Assembly (NCBI RefSeq): GCF_014696875.1
Contig: NZ_JACJQV010000196.1
Span: forward strand, 1 to 45,826
Reading direction: 5' to 3'
From: Microcystis wesenbergii FACHB-1317
Lineage (GTDB): Bacteria > Cyanobacteriota > Cyanobacteriia > Cyanobacteriales > Microcystaceae
Length of the DNA stretch: 45,826 nucleotides
Within the stretch, counting starts at the first letter, position 1. Each line of letters starts with the position of its first letter. Below the pieces are notes generated by a model. That model made no database searches. It saw only the letters and a program-made list of their open reading frames with translations, and had not been told where the DNA came from. This document shows positions 32,046 to 40,857 of this stretch, piece by piece. The translations under genes were made by a program, and so were the position numbers.

Positions 32046-34370
32046 TTAAATTGCCGGACGGTTGATTTTTCGGGGAGGGAGATTTTTTAAGGTGAATAAA
32101 ACCCCGACTACGGTTAAACCCATCAAGACTATCCAAAAGAGAGAAAACCCCGGATGTCGAGAAAAAGTGGCGATTTGATAGAAGGAAGTGGCAACAATAT
32201 AGGCCATTCCTGTGGTCCAGAGGGCAATAAAAACAGTCCAACCGGCATTAGTTTCGCGATATACGGCCGATGTGGCCGAAACACAGGGAAAATAGAGCAG
32301 AACAAACAAAAGATAGGCAAAAGCACCCGCTTGACCATCAAATCTTTTCGCCATCGCCCCAAAGATTCCTAAATCTACCTCTTGCTTCTCGGCAGCCGTT
32401 TTTTGATCTTGCACATCACCAATATTCAAACCCAAGGGATCAAGTAATTGATTGGGTAATTGCGCTAAATTGGCGGGAATAGTGGCGATAGCTGCCTTAA
32501 TTTGCCCCCAAAAGTCGAATTTTTCGGCTGCTACCCCCTGATTAGGGTTATCTTCCCCCGCTAGTTGGCTGTAAATTGAGTTTAAGGTTCCTACCATCGC
32601 TTCTTTGGCAAAAACTCCCGTAAAAATGCCCACCGTTGCCGGCCAATTTTGCTGCTCTAGTCCCATGGGTGAGAAAATAGGAGTTACAGCTTTACTGGTG
32701 GCACTTAAAACCGATCGCTCGCTGTCTTGATTACCAAAAGAACCATCAAAACTGACGGAGTTGAGTAGTCCCAAAATCATCACCATTAAAACGATAACTC
32801 GTCCAGCTTTCCATAAAAACGCTTGCAGACGTTCCCAAGTGCGAATTAAAACCCCTTTTAGACGCGGTAGATGATAGGGAGGCAATTCCATAATAAAGTG
32901 ACTGACTTCTCCCTTGAGTAGGGTTTTTTTCATCACCAATCCCGTCAAAATAGCGGCGAGAATTCCTAAGATATAAAGACCAAAAACGATGTTTTGACCA
33001 CCTATAGGGAAAAAAGCCGCCGCAAATAGGGCATAAACAGGTAATCTGGCCCCACAGGACATAAAAGGGTTCATCATAATCGTCATTAAACGATCGCGGG
33101 AATTTTCCAGGGTCCTGGTGGCCATAATTGCCGGCACACTGCAACCAAATCCCACTAGCATGGGAACAAAGGATTTACCAGGCAATCCCACCAAACGCAT
33201 CAATCGGTCCATGACGAAGGCTGCCCGGGCCATATAGCCAGAATCCTCTAAAATTGACAAAAAGAGGAACATAAAGCCAATTACGGGGATAAAAGTGGCG
33301 ACGGTTTGCACACCTCCCCCCGCTCCATCAGCGAGCAGAGCAATTAGCCAACCCGGGGTATGAATTGTTTGTAAAACTTGGGCAAAACCATCGACAAAGA
33401 TAGTCTGGGCAGTTAAATCGAAGAAATCGATAAAGGCAGCACTAACATTGATGGTAAACAAGAACATTAGGTACATTACGCCCAAAAATATCGGAATTCC
33501 CCACCAGCGATCGAGAACAATCCGATCAAGGCGATCGGACATGGTATCATTTATCTGTCCAGTCCGTTGAGTGGCTCCCTGGGTAACTTGCTGAATAAAG
33601 CCATAACGAGTATCAGCAATTAAAATATCGAGGTCTTCCCCTAAAACTTGGTGTATTTGTCGTCTATGCTTGACGATAATGCTTAATAGTTCCTGTGAAC
33701 TCAATTCTGGGGCGATGCGATCCTCGTATTGCAGTAGATTTAAAGCGGTCCATCTTGGCTCAACGATCCTTTTACTGCTATGGTCGTTAATGTAGGTAAC
33801 AATCTCGTTCAGAGCTTCTTCAATTACCGCAGGATAAGCCACATAAGCAGCAGTATGGCTAATATTACTGACTAATTGCCCAATTTTTTGCTTTAATTCT
33901 CCGATTCCTTCCCCTTTAACCGCACTAATCGGCACGACAATTGCATCCATGCGAACGCTTAAGAGTTGCGGATTAACCACAATACCCCTAGTTTTGGCCA
34001 CATCCATCATATTCAGGGCAATCAACATCGGTAAACGCATCTCCATGATTTGGGTAGTCAGGTAGAGATTGCGCTCTAAATTAGAAGCATCGACGATATT
34101 AATCACTAAATCCGCTTCTCCTGACAGTAGATAGTCCCTAGCGACTAATTCATCCATTCCCGTTTCCCCTTCTTCCACATCGAGGGAATAGACTCCGGGT
34201 AAATCCACAAGGGTGATATCTTCCCCGTTAACTTGAAATCGTCCCTCCTTGCGATCGACTGTTACTCCCGGCCAGTTGCCGGTCCGTTGATTGGCCCCTG
34301 TGAGAGCATTAAAAAGGGTAGTTTTGCCACAGTTAGGATTGCCAATTAAGGCGATAATCGGTTTGACCAT
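32046..34370 (-). CDS. feoB: Ferrous iron transporter FeoB
   Basis: Fe(II) uptake permease with an N-terminal G domain. The protein has 774 residues. G motifs: G1 GNPNCGKTTLFNAL (10-23), G3 DLPGVYSL, G4 NMMD, G5 SAVKGEG. The gate repeats with conserved cysteines are VGFGCSVPAIMATRTLE and, in the second half, GVFAKEAMVGTLNSIY. About eight to ten membrane helices. It follows feoA by 42 bases on the minus strand, with the usual order feoA-feoB-feoC. Confidence 0.97.
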   Translation of the reverse strand: MVKPIIALIGNPNCGKTTLFNALTGANQRTGNWPGVTVDRKEGRFQVNGEDITLVDLPGVYSLDVEEGETGMDELVARDYLLSGEADLVINIVDASNLERNLYLTTQIMEMRLPMLIALNMMDVAKTRGIVVNPQLLSVRMDAIVVPISAVKGEGIGELKQKIGQLVSNISHTAAYVAYPAVIEEALNEIVTYINDHSSKRIVEPRWTALNLLQYEDRIAPELSSQELLSIIVKHRRQIHQVLGEDLDILIADTRYGFIQQVTQGATQRTGQINDTMSDRLDRIVLDRWWGIPIFLGVMYLMFLFTINVSAAFIDFFDLTAQTIFVDGFAQVLQTIHTPGWLIALLADGAGGGVQTVATFIPVIGFMFLFLSILEDSGYMARAAFVMDRLMRLVGLPGKSFVPMLVGFGCSVPAIMATRTLENSRDRLMTIMMNPFMSCGARLPVYALFAAAFFPIGGQNIVFGLYILGILAAILTGLVMKKTLLKGEVSHFIMELPPYHLPRLKGVLIRTWERLQAFLWKAGRVIVLMVMILGLLNSVSFDGSFGNQDSERSVLSATSKAVTPIFSPMGLEQQNWPATVGIFTGVFAKEAMVGTLNSIYSQLAGEDNPNQGVAAEKFDFWGQIKAAIATIPANLAQLPNQLLDPLGLNIGDVQDQKTAAEKQEVDLGIFGAMAKRFDGQAGAFAYLLFVLLYFPCVSATSAVYRETNAGWTVFIALWTTGMAYIVATSFYQIATFSRHPGFSLFWIVLMGLTVVGVLFTLKNLPPRKINRPAI

Positions 34371-34412
34371 AATTTAGGATATTGAGTGACGAATAGGCTG
34401 AGATGATTAAAT

Positions 34413-35048
34413 TTAGCTTTCTGGGTCTATTTCTTCGACGATTAAAGTGTCTGCCTCCTGTTTACGCAGACTGAGATGAAATCCCCGCACTCGAATCTCG
34501 ACGGGATCCCCCAAAGGTGCCACACGAATGACGGTAAACTCTGTCCCCGGAGTTAATCCCATTGATAACAATTTTCCTTTGTATCCGCGCAATGCTCGGT
34601 CATAACCGACGACTTTACCCGCTTTTCCTATGGGTATCTCCCGCAGAAATGTTCTTACTTCAGTTAGGTCTTTTTTAGGTTCCAGTTTTTTCGGTTGACT
34701 GTCACTAACGAGGATTTTTTCGGCCATTTCTGCCCCGATACCGATACGATTGTCTTGAATGCCAATTAAAACTGATCCCCTCGGTTGGGAGCTAATTACC
34801 TGTAATTGAATGCCGGGGTTTAATCCCATACCTAGGAGTCGATTAATCCCTCCTGTCCCCTGAAATCCCACTAACCAGACGGTTTTTCCCATTTCCACTT
34901 GTGCGAGGGGATAGGTGGCAGCCAAGTCATTACCCGTGGGAGTGACATTATCTAATTCTGTCTTTTTACCACCCCAACGAAAAAATTGGGCTTTATTTGC
35001 CGATTTTTCTGGTTTTTCTGGTTGATTAGGTCTAATTTTATCGTCCAT
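34413..35048 (-). CDS. feoA: FeoA protein with two tandem FeoA domains
   Basis: FeoA is an SH3-like protein that supports FeoB. Usually it has about 75 residues; here 211 residues carry two FeoA domains (about 45-115: VEMGKTVWLVGFQGTGGINR, LLGMGLNPGIQLQV; about 136-208: IPIGKAGKVVGYDRALRGYK, LLSMGLTPGTEFTV). A lysine/proline-rich 40-residue extension precedes the first. Start set at ATG 35048 with GGAG 11 bases upstream rather than the ATG at 35090, which has no ribosome site. Fur-like sequence lies at 35223-35238. Confidence 0.9.
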   Translation of the reverse strand: MDDKIRPNQPEKPEKSANKAQFFRWGGKKTELDNVTPTGNDLAATYPLAQVEMGKTVWLVGFQGTGGINRLLGMGLNPGIQLQVISSQPRGSVLIGIQDNRIGIGAEMAEKILVSDSQPKKLEPKKDLTEVRTFLREIPIGKAGKVVGYDRALRGYKGKLLSMGLTPGTEFTVIRVAPLGDPVEIRVRGFHLSLRKQEADTLIVEEIDPES

Positions 35049-35222
35049 GCTTTTCTTATCTCCAAAGGTAAGGCAATGAAGGTCTTTCATTCAAGAGTGA
35101 CAATAATTTCTTGATAGCTCATCGAGTTTACTGAAGTAGCCAAAGGGTGAGAACTGCGCTAATGTCAGCCTCAGTCAACGGTTTTGAAACTGTCTCGAAA
35201 TTGCGATCTCTAAAACAAATGC

Positions 35223-35238
35223 TAATTATTCTCAATTA
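35223..35238. promoter_or_regulatory. Fur-box-like site upstream of feoA
   Basis: TAATTATTCTCAATTA is identical in all 16 bases to the distal isiA site at 21482-21497. It lies 175 bases upstream of the feoA start. Repression by Fur under iron-replete conditions is inferred. Confidence 0.55.
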
Positions 35239-35468
35239 CCAGTGTAATCCCAAAGGGGAGACAGAAAAGAAAAATATTTCTTTAAAAAAGTCACAAGTCT
35301 CCGATAAATGGCGATCGCTCAGAGACGAAAATCTTCTTAATGCCGAAAAATTCTCCCTTGCAAGGGAGATTCCCCCAGCTATCTACCAATTAATTGCATC
35401 CAGCTACTGGGAACAGAAAAAGCTATATTTAATAAGTAAATCGAATCTGTCTTTCTGTTTAAAGACCT

Positions 35469-37334
35469 ATGGATAACAAAATTCTCGACGTTCACCATCT
35501 CACCGTTGAATTTTCTAATCAGAAAAGAACAACAGTCGCCGTTAATAACATTAGTTTTAGCTTGCAGAAAGGTCAAGTTCTCGGTTGTGTGGGGGAGTCG
35601 GGTTCAGGAAAATCTGTCACCTCCCTCGCACTCATGGGATTGGTTCCCTCTCCGGGAAAAATTACCGGGGGAGAAATTTGCTTTCGTCCGGCAAAAGGTC
35701 AGTCAATGCAAGTAGTAGATTTATTATCTATTCCCCCAGAAGAATTGCGTTATTATCGCGGGGGAGAAATGGCGATGATTTTCCAAGAACCAATGAGTTC
35801 TCTTAATCCAGTCTATAACATCGAGTTTCAACTCACCGAAGCAATTTTACTGCATCAAAAAGTCACACCCGAACAGGCAAAAAATCAAGCCATCTCTCTA
35901 CTGCAAGAAGTGCGCTTATTACCCAGTGATGAACAGTTGGAGGAGCAGTATATAGAAACTTTTCCCTTAGAAAATAAAGGTCATGTCAGAGAAAAAATTA
36001 GAACTTATATTCAGGAACAAAAAGAGGCAATTCTCAAGCGTTATCCTCACGAATTATCGGGGGGACAATTACAAAGGGTAATGATTGCCATGGCGATTTC
36101 TTGTAATCCTACCCTATTAATTGCCGATGAACCAACCACCGCTTTAGATGTGACTGTCCAAGCAGAAATATTAAGATTATTACGCGATTTGTGTAAAAGC
36201 GATCGAGAAATGTCAATGGTTTTTATCTCCCACGATTTAGGAGTTATTAACGAAATTGCCGATCAAATTGTCGTGATGTATCAAGGAGAAATTGTCGAAC
36301 AGGGACCGAAAGAAGAAGTATTAAATTATCCCCAACATCCCTACACAAAAGGTTTACTTGCCTGTCGTCCCCGCTTAAACTCTCGTCCAGAAAAATTACC
36401 CACCGTCAGCGATTTTTTACAAGTGGAAAAAGACTCTCAAGGTAAGATTATTGACTTACAGGAAATTACTCCACCAGCAGTTAAATTTATTACTCTCCAA
36501 GAAGAAGAAAGCAGAATCGCAGGTTTACAGAATCACGAGAATATTTTATCGGTAGAAAATTTATCGGTTAGATTTCCAGTTAAGGGAGTTTTCGGGCAAG
36601 TAAAGACCTTTTTTAATGCCGTAGATCAGGTCAGTTTTGCCGTTAAACGGGGGGAAACCCTGGGTTTAGTCGGTGAGTCGGGCTGCGGAAAATCTACCTT
36701 AGCAAGGACAATTCTGCGCTTAATTCCTGCCACTTCTGGAGATATCTATTTCCAAGGAGAAAATCTCGCTAAATTAAACCCCAGCGATCCAAAATTAAGA
36801 CTACTGCGCCGGGAATTACAGATAGTTTTTCAGAATCCCTACAACTCCCTAAATCCCCGTTTATCCATCGGTAAAGCAATTTTAGAACCGATGGTTATTC
36901 ATCATACCGGCGGCAATTCCCAAAAACGAGTAAAATATTTATTAGAACGAGTTAAACTTGATCCTAATTGGTTTGATCGCTATCCCCATCAATTATCAGG
37001 AGGACAACGACAAAGGGTTTGTATTGCCCGCGCTTTAGCCTTAAATCCTCAGTTTATTATCTGTGATGAATCTGTCTCTGCTTTAGATGTTTCCGTACAA
37101 GCGGGAGTCTTAAATTTACTCAAAGAATTACAGCAGGAATTTAATCTCACTTATATCTTTATTTCCCACGATTTAAGTGTCGTCAGATTTATGAGCGATC
37201 GGATTATGGTGATGAATAAAGGTAAAATTGAGGAAATGGGTACAGCTAACCAAATTATTAACTCTCCCCAAAGTGATTACACGCGTAAACTTATCGCTTC
37301 TATTCCCCAATTTACCGAAAGTCTTGCTAGTTAA
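35469..37334 (+). CDS. Fused dipeptide/oligopeptide-type ABC transporter ATPase (DppD-DppF/GsiA type)
   Basis: The protein has 621 residues with two complete ATPase domains. First: Walker A GESGSGKS, signature HELSGGQLQRVMIAMA, Walker B LLIADEPTTALDV, switch FISHDLGVI. Second: [48 protein letters not shown]. Each half is followed by an oligopeptide-type C-terminal segment (HPYTKGLLACRPRLNSR and SDYTRKLIASIPQF). The middle of the second unit starts near residue 357. Permease genes are not in the window; a substrate-binding lipoprotein lies at 40858-42474. Substrate unknown. Confidence 0.93.
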   Translation: MDNKILDVHHLTVEFSNQKRTTVAVNNISFSLQKGQVLGCVGESGSGKSVTSLALMGLVPSPGKITGGEICFRPAKGQSMQVVDLLSIPPEELRYYRGGEMAMIFQEPMSSLNPVYNIEFQLTEAILLHQKVTPEQAKNQAISLLQEVRLLPSDEQLEEQYIETFPLENKGHVREKIRTYIQEQKEAILKRYPHELSGGQLQRVMIAMAISCNPTLLIADEPTTALDVTVQAEILRLLRDLCKSDREMSMVFISHDLGVINEIADQIVVMYQGEIVEQGPKEEVLNYPQHPYTKGLLACRPRLNSRPEKLPTVSDFLQVEKDSQGKIIDLQEITPPAVKFITLQEEESRIAGLQNHENILSVENLSVRFPVKGVFGQVKTFFNAVDQVSFAVKRGETLGLVGESGCGKSTLARTILRLIPATSGDIYFQGENLAKLNPSDPKLRLLRRELQIVFQNPYNSLNPRLSIGKAILEPMVIHHTGGNSQKRVKYLLERVKLDPNWFDRYPHQLSGGQRQRVCIARALALNPQFIICDESVSALDVSVQAGVLNLLKELQQEFNLTYIFISHDLSVVRFMSDRIMVMNKGKIEEMGTANQIINSPQSDYTRKLIASIPQFTESLAS

Positions 37335-37376
37335 GTAGCTGGTTATAATTGAATTAAAAATGGATTTTAGCTTCGA

Positions 37377-37551
37377 TCCCCCCTGCCCCCCTTGATAAGG
37401 GGGGTGCCGATAGGCGGGGGGATCCCCCTTGATAAGGGGGGTGCCGATAGGCGGGGGGATCCCCCTTGATAAGGGGGGTGCCGATAGGCGGGGGGATCCC
37501 CCTTGATAAGGGGGGTGCCGATCCCCCCTGCCCCCCTTGATAAGGGGGGTG
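37377..37551. repeat. 37-bp tandem hairpin array
   Basis: Five palindromes of CCCCCTTGATAAGGGGG type occur with starts of TTGATAA at 37392, 37429, 37466, 37503 and 37537; the first four are spaced exactly 37 bp (spacer TGCCGATAGGCGGGGGGAT), the last 34 bp. In protein frames this reads as repeated HPPYQGG or TPLIKG, which is not a gene. It is directly between two convergent genes and may end both transcripts. Confidence 0.9.
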
Positions 37552-37573
37552 TCTGACAACTTTTAACACCTAC

Positions 37574-38971
37574 CTACTTAAAATTAGCCATCAAACCTAA
37601 AGGATTAGCTGCCTCTAATTGTGCCGATAAACCTAACAAAGTGATTTCATCAGCAGGTTTACCCACTAACTGGATTCCCACAGGTAAACCCTGACTATCA
37701 ACTCCCGTTGGTAAAGCAATTGCGGGCAAACCACTCGCATTAGCAATCGGGGAAGGGGCAATCCAACCAATCATCTTATTAACCGCTGCTTCCGGTGGTA
37801 AATTTTCCCACTCACCAATTCCGGGAGGTTGATGTAGGAAAATAGGCAAAAGTAAGACATCAAAATTATCAAACATCGCCACAATTTGCCGCGAAATAAC
37901 GTGCATCTGCTGCACTGCTTGCAGGTACTCCCCCGCGCTGCCAGAATTCTCTAATAACCATTGATTAAGAGGACTTAATAACTGCTTAGGAATTCCCGTC
38001 GCTGCCGTTCCCGCTTGCCAAATACGGCGAAAAGGAGCGATTAAAGCCTGTAAATCGGGAGAATACTCGGTTAAGTGATGCCCCATACCCTCTAAAATTT
38101 TAGCCGTAGCGAGGACAGCATTTTTATAAACGGAAGCCGCCTCGCCGAAGGGGGATACGGAAGTAGAAAAAGCGATTCTTAGGGGTTTTATGCCTCTCTG
38201 AGTGGCTTCTAGGAAAGAAAAGGGCGGATCGGGTAGCCAGTAGGGATCGCCCGTCGTATAGCCCGAAATCACGGTAAGCAGCGCCGCCCCATCTGCCACC
38301 GTCTTAGAAAGAGTGCCGTTAGTGGCGATACCGCTTTGAAATTCCCCCACCGGGGCATAGGAAACGCGCCCACGACTGGGTTTTATCCCCACCAAACCGC
38401 AACAACCCGCCGGAGTACGCACCGAACCGCCACCATCGGAACCCTGGGCAATCGGGCAGAAACCCGCCGCTACCGCCGCCGCCGCACCGCCACTGGAACC
38501 GCCTGCGGTATAATCGCGGTTGAAGGGGTTACGAGTCGGCAAAAAACCCGGATTTTCGGTGTAGGGAAAGGAACCTAACTGGGAAGTGGCAGTTTTGCCC
38601 AGAAGGATAAAACCCGCCATTTTCATTCTGGTGACGATTCCTTCGTCGTATTGGGCAATATTTCCCTGTAAAGCGGCGACTCCGTAACTAACTGGCATTC
38701 CGGCGACGGCATTTAAGTCTTTAATGGCGGTGGGAACTCCAAAAAAAGGCGGTAATTCGGCAGTATCGGTGATTTGACTTAATTGTTCTGTTTGGGCGCT
38801 GGCGGTTGCCAGGGCGCTTTCCCCGGCGACATGGACAAAACTACCGATTTGACTGTCAAATTTTTCAATTCTGTCGAGGTATAAATGGGTTAATTCTAGG
38901 GGGGAGATTTGTTTAGTGCGAATCAGTTGGGCTAATTCTAGGGCAGATTTTTGCAATAATTCATCACTCAT
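37574..38971 (-). CDS. Amidase (amidase-signature family)
   Basis: Hydrolyses carboxamides; the specific substrate is unknown. The protein has 465 residues. The Ser-cisSer-Lys triad is present: K84 in [15 protein letters not shown] at 157-162 (cis-Ser), and the nucleophile in [14 protein letters not shown]-terminal [20 protein letters not shown] is family-typical. It stands alone, not with gatB/gatC, so it is not assigned as GatA. The TAG stop is in sequence shared with the repeat at 39770-39790. Confidence 0.9.
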   Translation of the reverse strand: MSDELLQKSALELAQLIRTKQISPLELTHLYLDRIEKFDSQIGSFVHVAGESALATASAQTEQLSQITDTAELPPFFGVPTAIKDLNAVAGMPVSYGVAALQGNIAQYDEGIVTRMKMAGFILLGKTATSQLGSFPYTENPGFLPTRNPFNRDYTAGGSSGGAAAAVAAGFCPIAQGSDGGGSVRTPAGCCGLVGIKPSRGRVSYAPVGEFQSGIATNGTLSKTVADGAALLTVISGYTTGDPYWLPDPPFSFLEATQRGIKPLRIAFSTSVSPFGEAASVYKNAVLATAKILEGMGHHLTEYSPDLQALIAPFRRIWQAGTAATGIPKQLLSPLNQWLLENSGSAGEYLQAVQQMHVISRQIVAMFDNFDVLLLPIFLHQPPGIGEWENLPPEAAVNKMIGWIAPSPIANASGLPAIALPTGVDSQGLPVGIQLVGKPADEITLLGLSAQLEAANPLGLMANFK

Positions 38972-39125
38972 GAGCGATCGAGTTAAAATAGGTAAGTGAA
39001 GATAATTATATTCGTTAGTGGGAAGATGGTTTTAAAGGAAAAAAGAAAAAGCAAAAAGCAAAGAAGACATTGAAGTAAAAATTTCCCCGTTTCCTATCCC
39101 CTATCCCCCCTTGTCTTTGAAAATT

Positions 39126-39659
39126 ATGACCCCACAGTTAATTGAAATTCTCTCGGCTGAAGAAATTCGTCGCACTATTACCCGTTTAGCTTCCGAAGTT
39201 ATCGAAAAAAGTGGCGATTTAAATAACTTGATTTTGATCGGTATCTACACGCGAGGAGTGCCTTTAGCTAATTTAATTGCTAATCAAATTGAGAGCTTAG
39301 AAGGGGTAAAAGTTCCCGTAGGAGCGATCGATATTACCTTCTATCGCGACGATCTTGATCGCATTAAAACTCGCACTCCTGCCAAAACCAAAATGCCCCT
39401 AGATGTCACGGGAAAAACCGTGATTTTAGTCGATGATGTTATCTATAAAGGTCGCACGATCCGCGCCGCTTTTAATGCTATTATTGAGTATGGCAGACCG
39501 CAAAAAATCCGCTTATTAGTCCTCGTTGATCGTGGTCATCGGGAATTACCAATTCACCCAGATTTTACGGGCAAAAAACTACCCACCGCAGCCGAGGAAC
39601 AGGTAAAAGTTTATCTACAAGAGATTGACGGCAAAGATGGGGTGGAATTAATCAAATAA
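39126..39659 (+). CDS. pyrR: PyrR bifunctional uracil phosphoribosyltransferase/regulator
   Basis: PRTase fold, 177 residues from ATG 39126. The PRPP loop is [18 protein letters not shown]. Other family pieces are [32 protein letters not shown] and [18 protein letters not shown]. PyrR binds pyr mRNAs in Bacilli; in cyanobacteria uracil salvage may be the main role. No pyr operon leader is seen here. Confidence 0.95.
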   Translation: MTPQLIEILSAEEIRRTITRLASEVIEKSGDLNNLILIGIYTRGVPLANLIANQIESLEGVKVPVGAIDITFYRDDLDRIKTRTPAKTKMPLDVTGKTVILVDDVIYKGRTIRAAFNAIIEYGRPQKIRLLVLVDRGHRELPIHPDFTGKKLPTAAEEQVKVYLQEIDGKDGVELIK

Positions 39660-39699
39660 ACAGAGGATTGGTAACTAATCCCCGGAGGAAAATAATAAT

Positions 39700-39795
39700 C
39701 GCCCCTTGATAAGGGGGGGGGGCCGATCCCCCCTTAATCCCCCCTTATTAAGGGGGGCATCTGATAATTTTTAACGCCTACCTACTTAACAAATT
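39700..39795. repeat. G/C-block hairpin repeat related to 37377-37581
   Basis: Two CCCCTTGATAAGGGG-like palindromes are followed by CATCTGATAATTTTTAACGCC and TACCTACTTAA, which also follow the array at 37551-37581. The shared flank shows that the two sites carry the same composite repeat. Confidence 0.8.
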
Positions 39796-39869
39796 TAACC
39801 ATCGAATTACTAAAATCTGCTGAAGCTTTTACCCTCTATATATTTGCTAAATAAAAAAATCATCTATTT

Positions 39870-40652
39870 TTAGGGCAAGGTAAAAGCAGCAATTACGGGA
39901 TAATGATCGGAGGGAATAAGATTCAGCCAACGGCAAGGATCGACTTTTGCCCAATCTAACTGCAAACGGCTATCATAATAAATGGTATCGATGGCTAAAT
40001 AGGGGGTATCGGTGTAATTATTAAAGCTCATTTGTTCTGCTAATTCCAAATCGGCTAAAGCGTCCTTTAATTGAATTTCTGACTGGAGAGGTTGAGTTAA
40101 AATCTGACGGGGTAATTGCTGAGAATTAACATTAAAATCCCCCGTTAAAAATAGGTAATCTTCTGTTAAATCTAGTTGACAAAAACGCTCCTGTATGCAC
40201 TTAGCACCTAAGTCCTTAGCTTTGTCGCTATAGTAATCGAGATGGGTGTTATAAAACTGCAAAGTTTGCCCCTCAAGAGTGCGAAATTTAGCACCTGTTA
40301 CCATGCGGGGATAAGGATTACCCCAAGCTTCGGTAATACTGCCAACAATATCGGGAGTTTCTGATAGCCAAAATTCGTATATTTCTAAACATTTTAACCG
40401 ACTTGGTTGATATAAAATCGCACAATGTTCATCTAATCCTGTCCCCCTGCGATCACTACCTAAACTTTGGTATTTTGGCAATAAACGGTGTAGATCCAAT
40501 AGTTGATTAGCGCGAGCTTCCTGAGTACCAATTATATCGGGAGAATAGTGAGCAATTAGAGCCGCTACTGCTTCCCTTCTTACTCGCCAATTACGCTCAT
40601 CGGGATCGGGTTTATCGTAGCGAATATTAAAGGACATTGCTGTTAGTTTCAT
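39870..40652 (-). CDS. Endonuclease/exonuclease/phosphatase family protein
   Basis: The protein has 260 residues and the DNase I-like metallo-phosphohydrolase fold. Signature elements are SFNIRYDKPDPDERNW, IIGTQEARANQ (metal Glu), YNTHLDYYSDKAKDLG (catalytic His), LTGDFNVNSQ and PSDHYPVIAAF. No signal peptide, so cytosolic. The substrate could be a phosphodiester or an inositol phosphate; not resolved. Confidence 0.9.
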   Translation of the reverse strand: MKLTAMSFNIRYDKPDPDERNWRVRREAVAALIAHYSPDIIGTQEARANQLLDLHRLLPKYQSLGSDRRGTGLDEHCAILYQPSRLKCLEIYEFWLSETPDIVGSITEAWGNPYPRMVTGAKFRTLEGQTLQFYNTHLDYYSDKAKDLGAKCIQERFCQLDLTEDYLFLTGDFNVNSQQLPRQILTQPLQSEIQLKDALADLELAEQMSFNNYTDTPYLAIDTIYYDSRLQLDWAKVDPCRWLNLIPSDHYPVIAAFTLP

Positions 40653-40704
40653 AGAAAAATGGAGAATGGGGAAGGAAATTATGAATTAGGGAGTGGAGAG
40701 TTTT

Positions 40705-40835
40705 GTCAGTGAACAGTAAACAGTAAACAGTAATCAGTGAACTGAAAACTCACATCTGATAACTGATAACTGATCACTGATAACTGATCACTGATAACTG
40801 ATAACTGATCACTGATAACTGATCACTGATTCAAG
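40705..40835. repeat. Heptamer tandem repeats (TGATAAC/TGATCAC and CAGTAAA)
   Basis: Interspersed 7-bp copies TGATAAC and TGATCAC at about 40757-40832, preceded by AACAGTA-type heptamers. These are reverse-complement variants of the CAGTTAT family at 955-1036. Confidence 0.85.
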
Positions 40836-40857
40836 ACTGACTCCTAATAATTAATTA

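Noticed and set aside
31984-32241. 85-codon minus-strand frame at the feoB end
   Set aside because: Alternative frame of feoB and the following hairpin; no family.
35147-35476. 109-codon plus-strand frame upstream of the ABC ATPase
   Set aside because: Overlaps the feoA promoter region and the following gene start, has no recognised domain and no ribosome site.
37377-37551. Possible CRISPR array
   Set aside because: The intervening sequences are identical and repeats are palindromic blocks of C and G; no cas genes nearby.
37173-37569. Two minus-strand reading frames rich in HPPYQGG/TPLIKG repeats
   Set aside because: They are translations of the 37-bp hairpin array and read antisense into the ABC ATPase end; no conserved protein.
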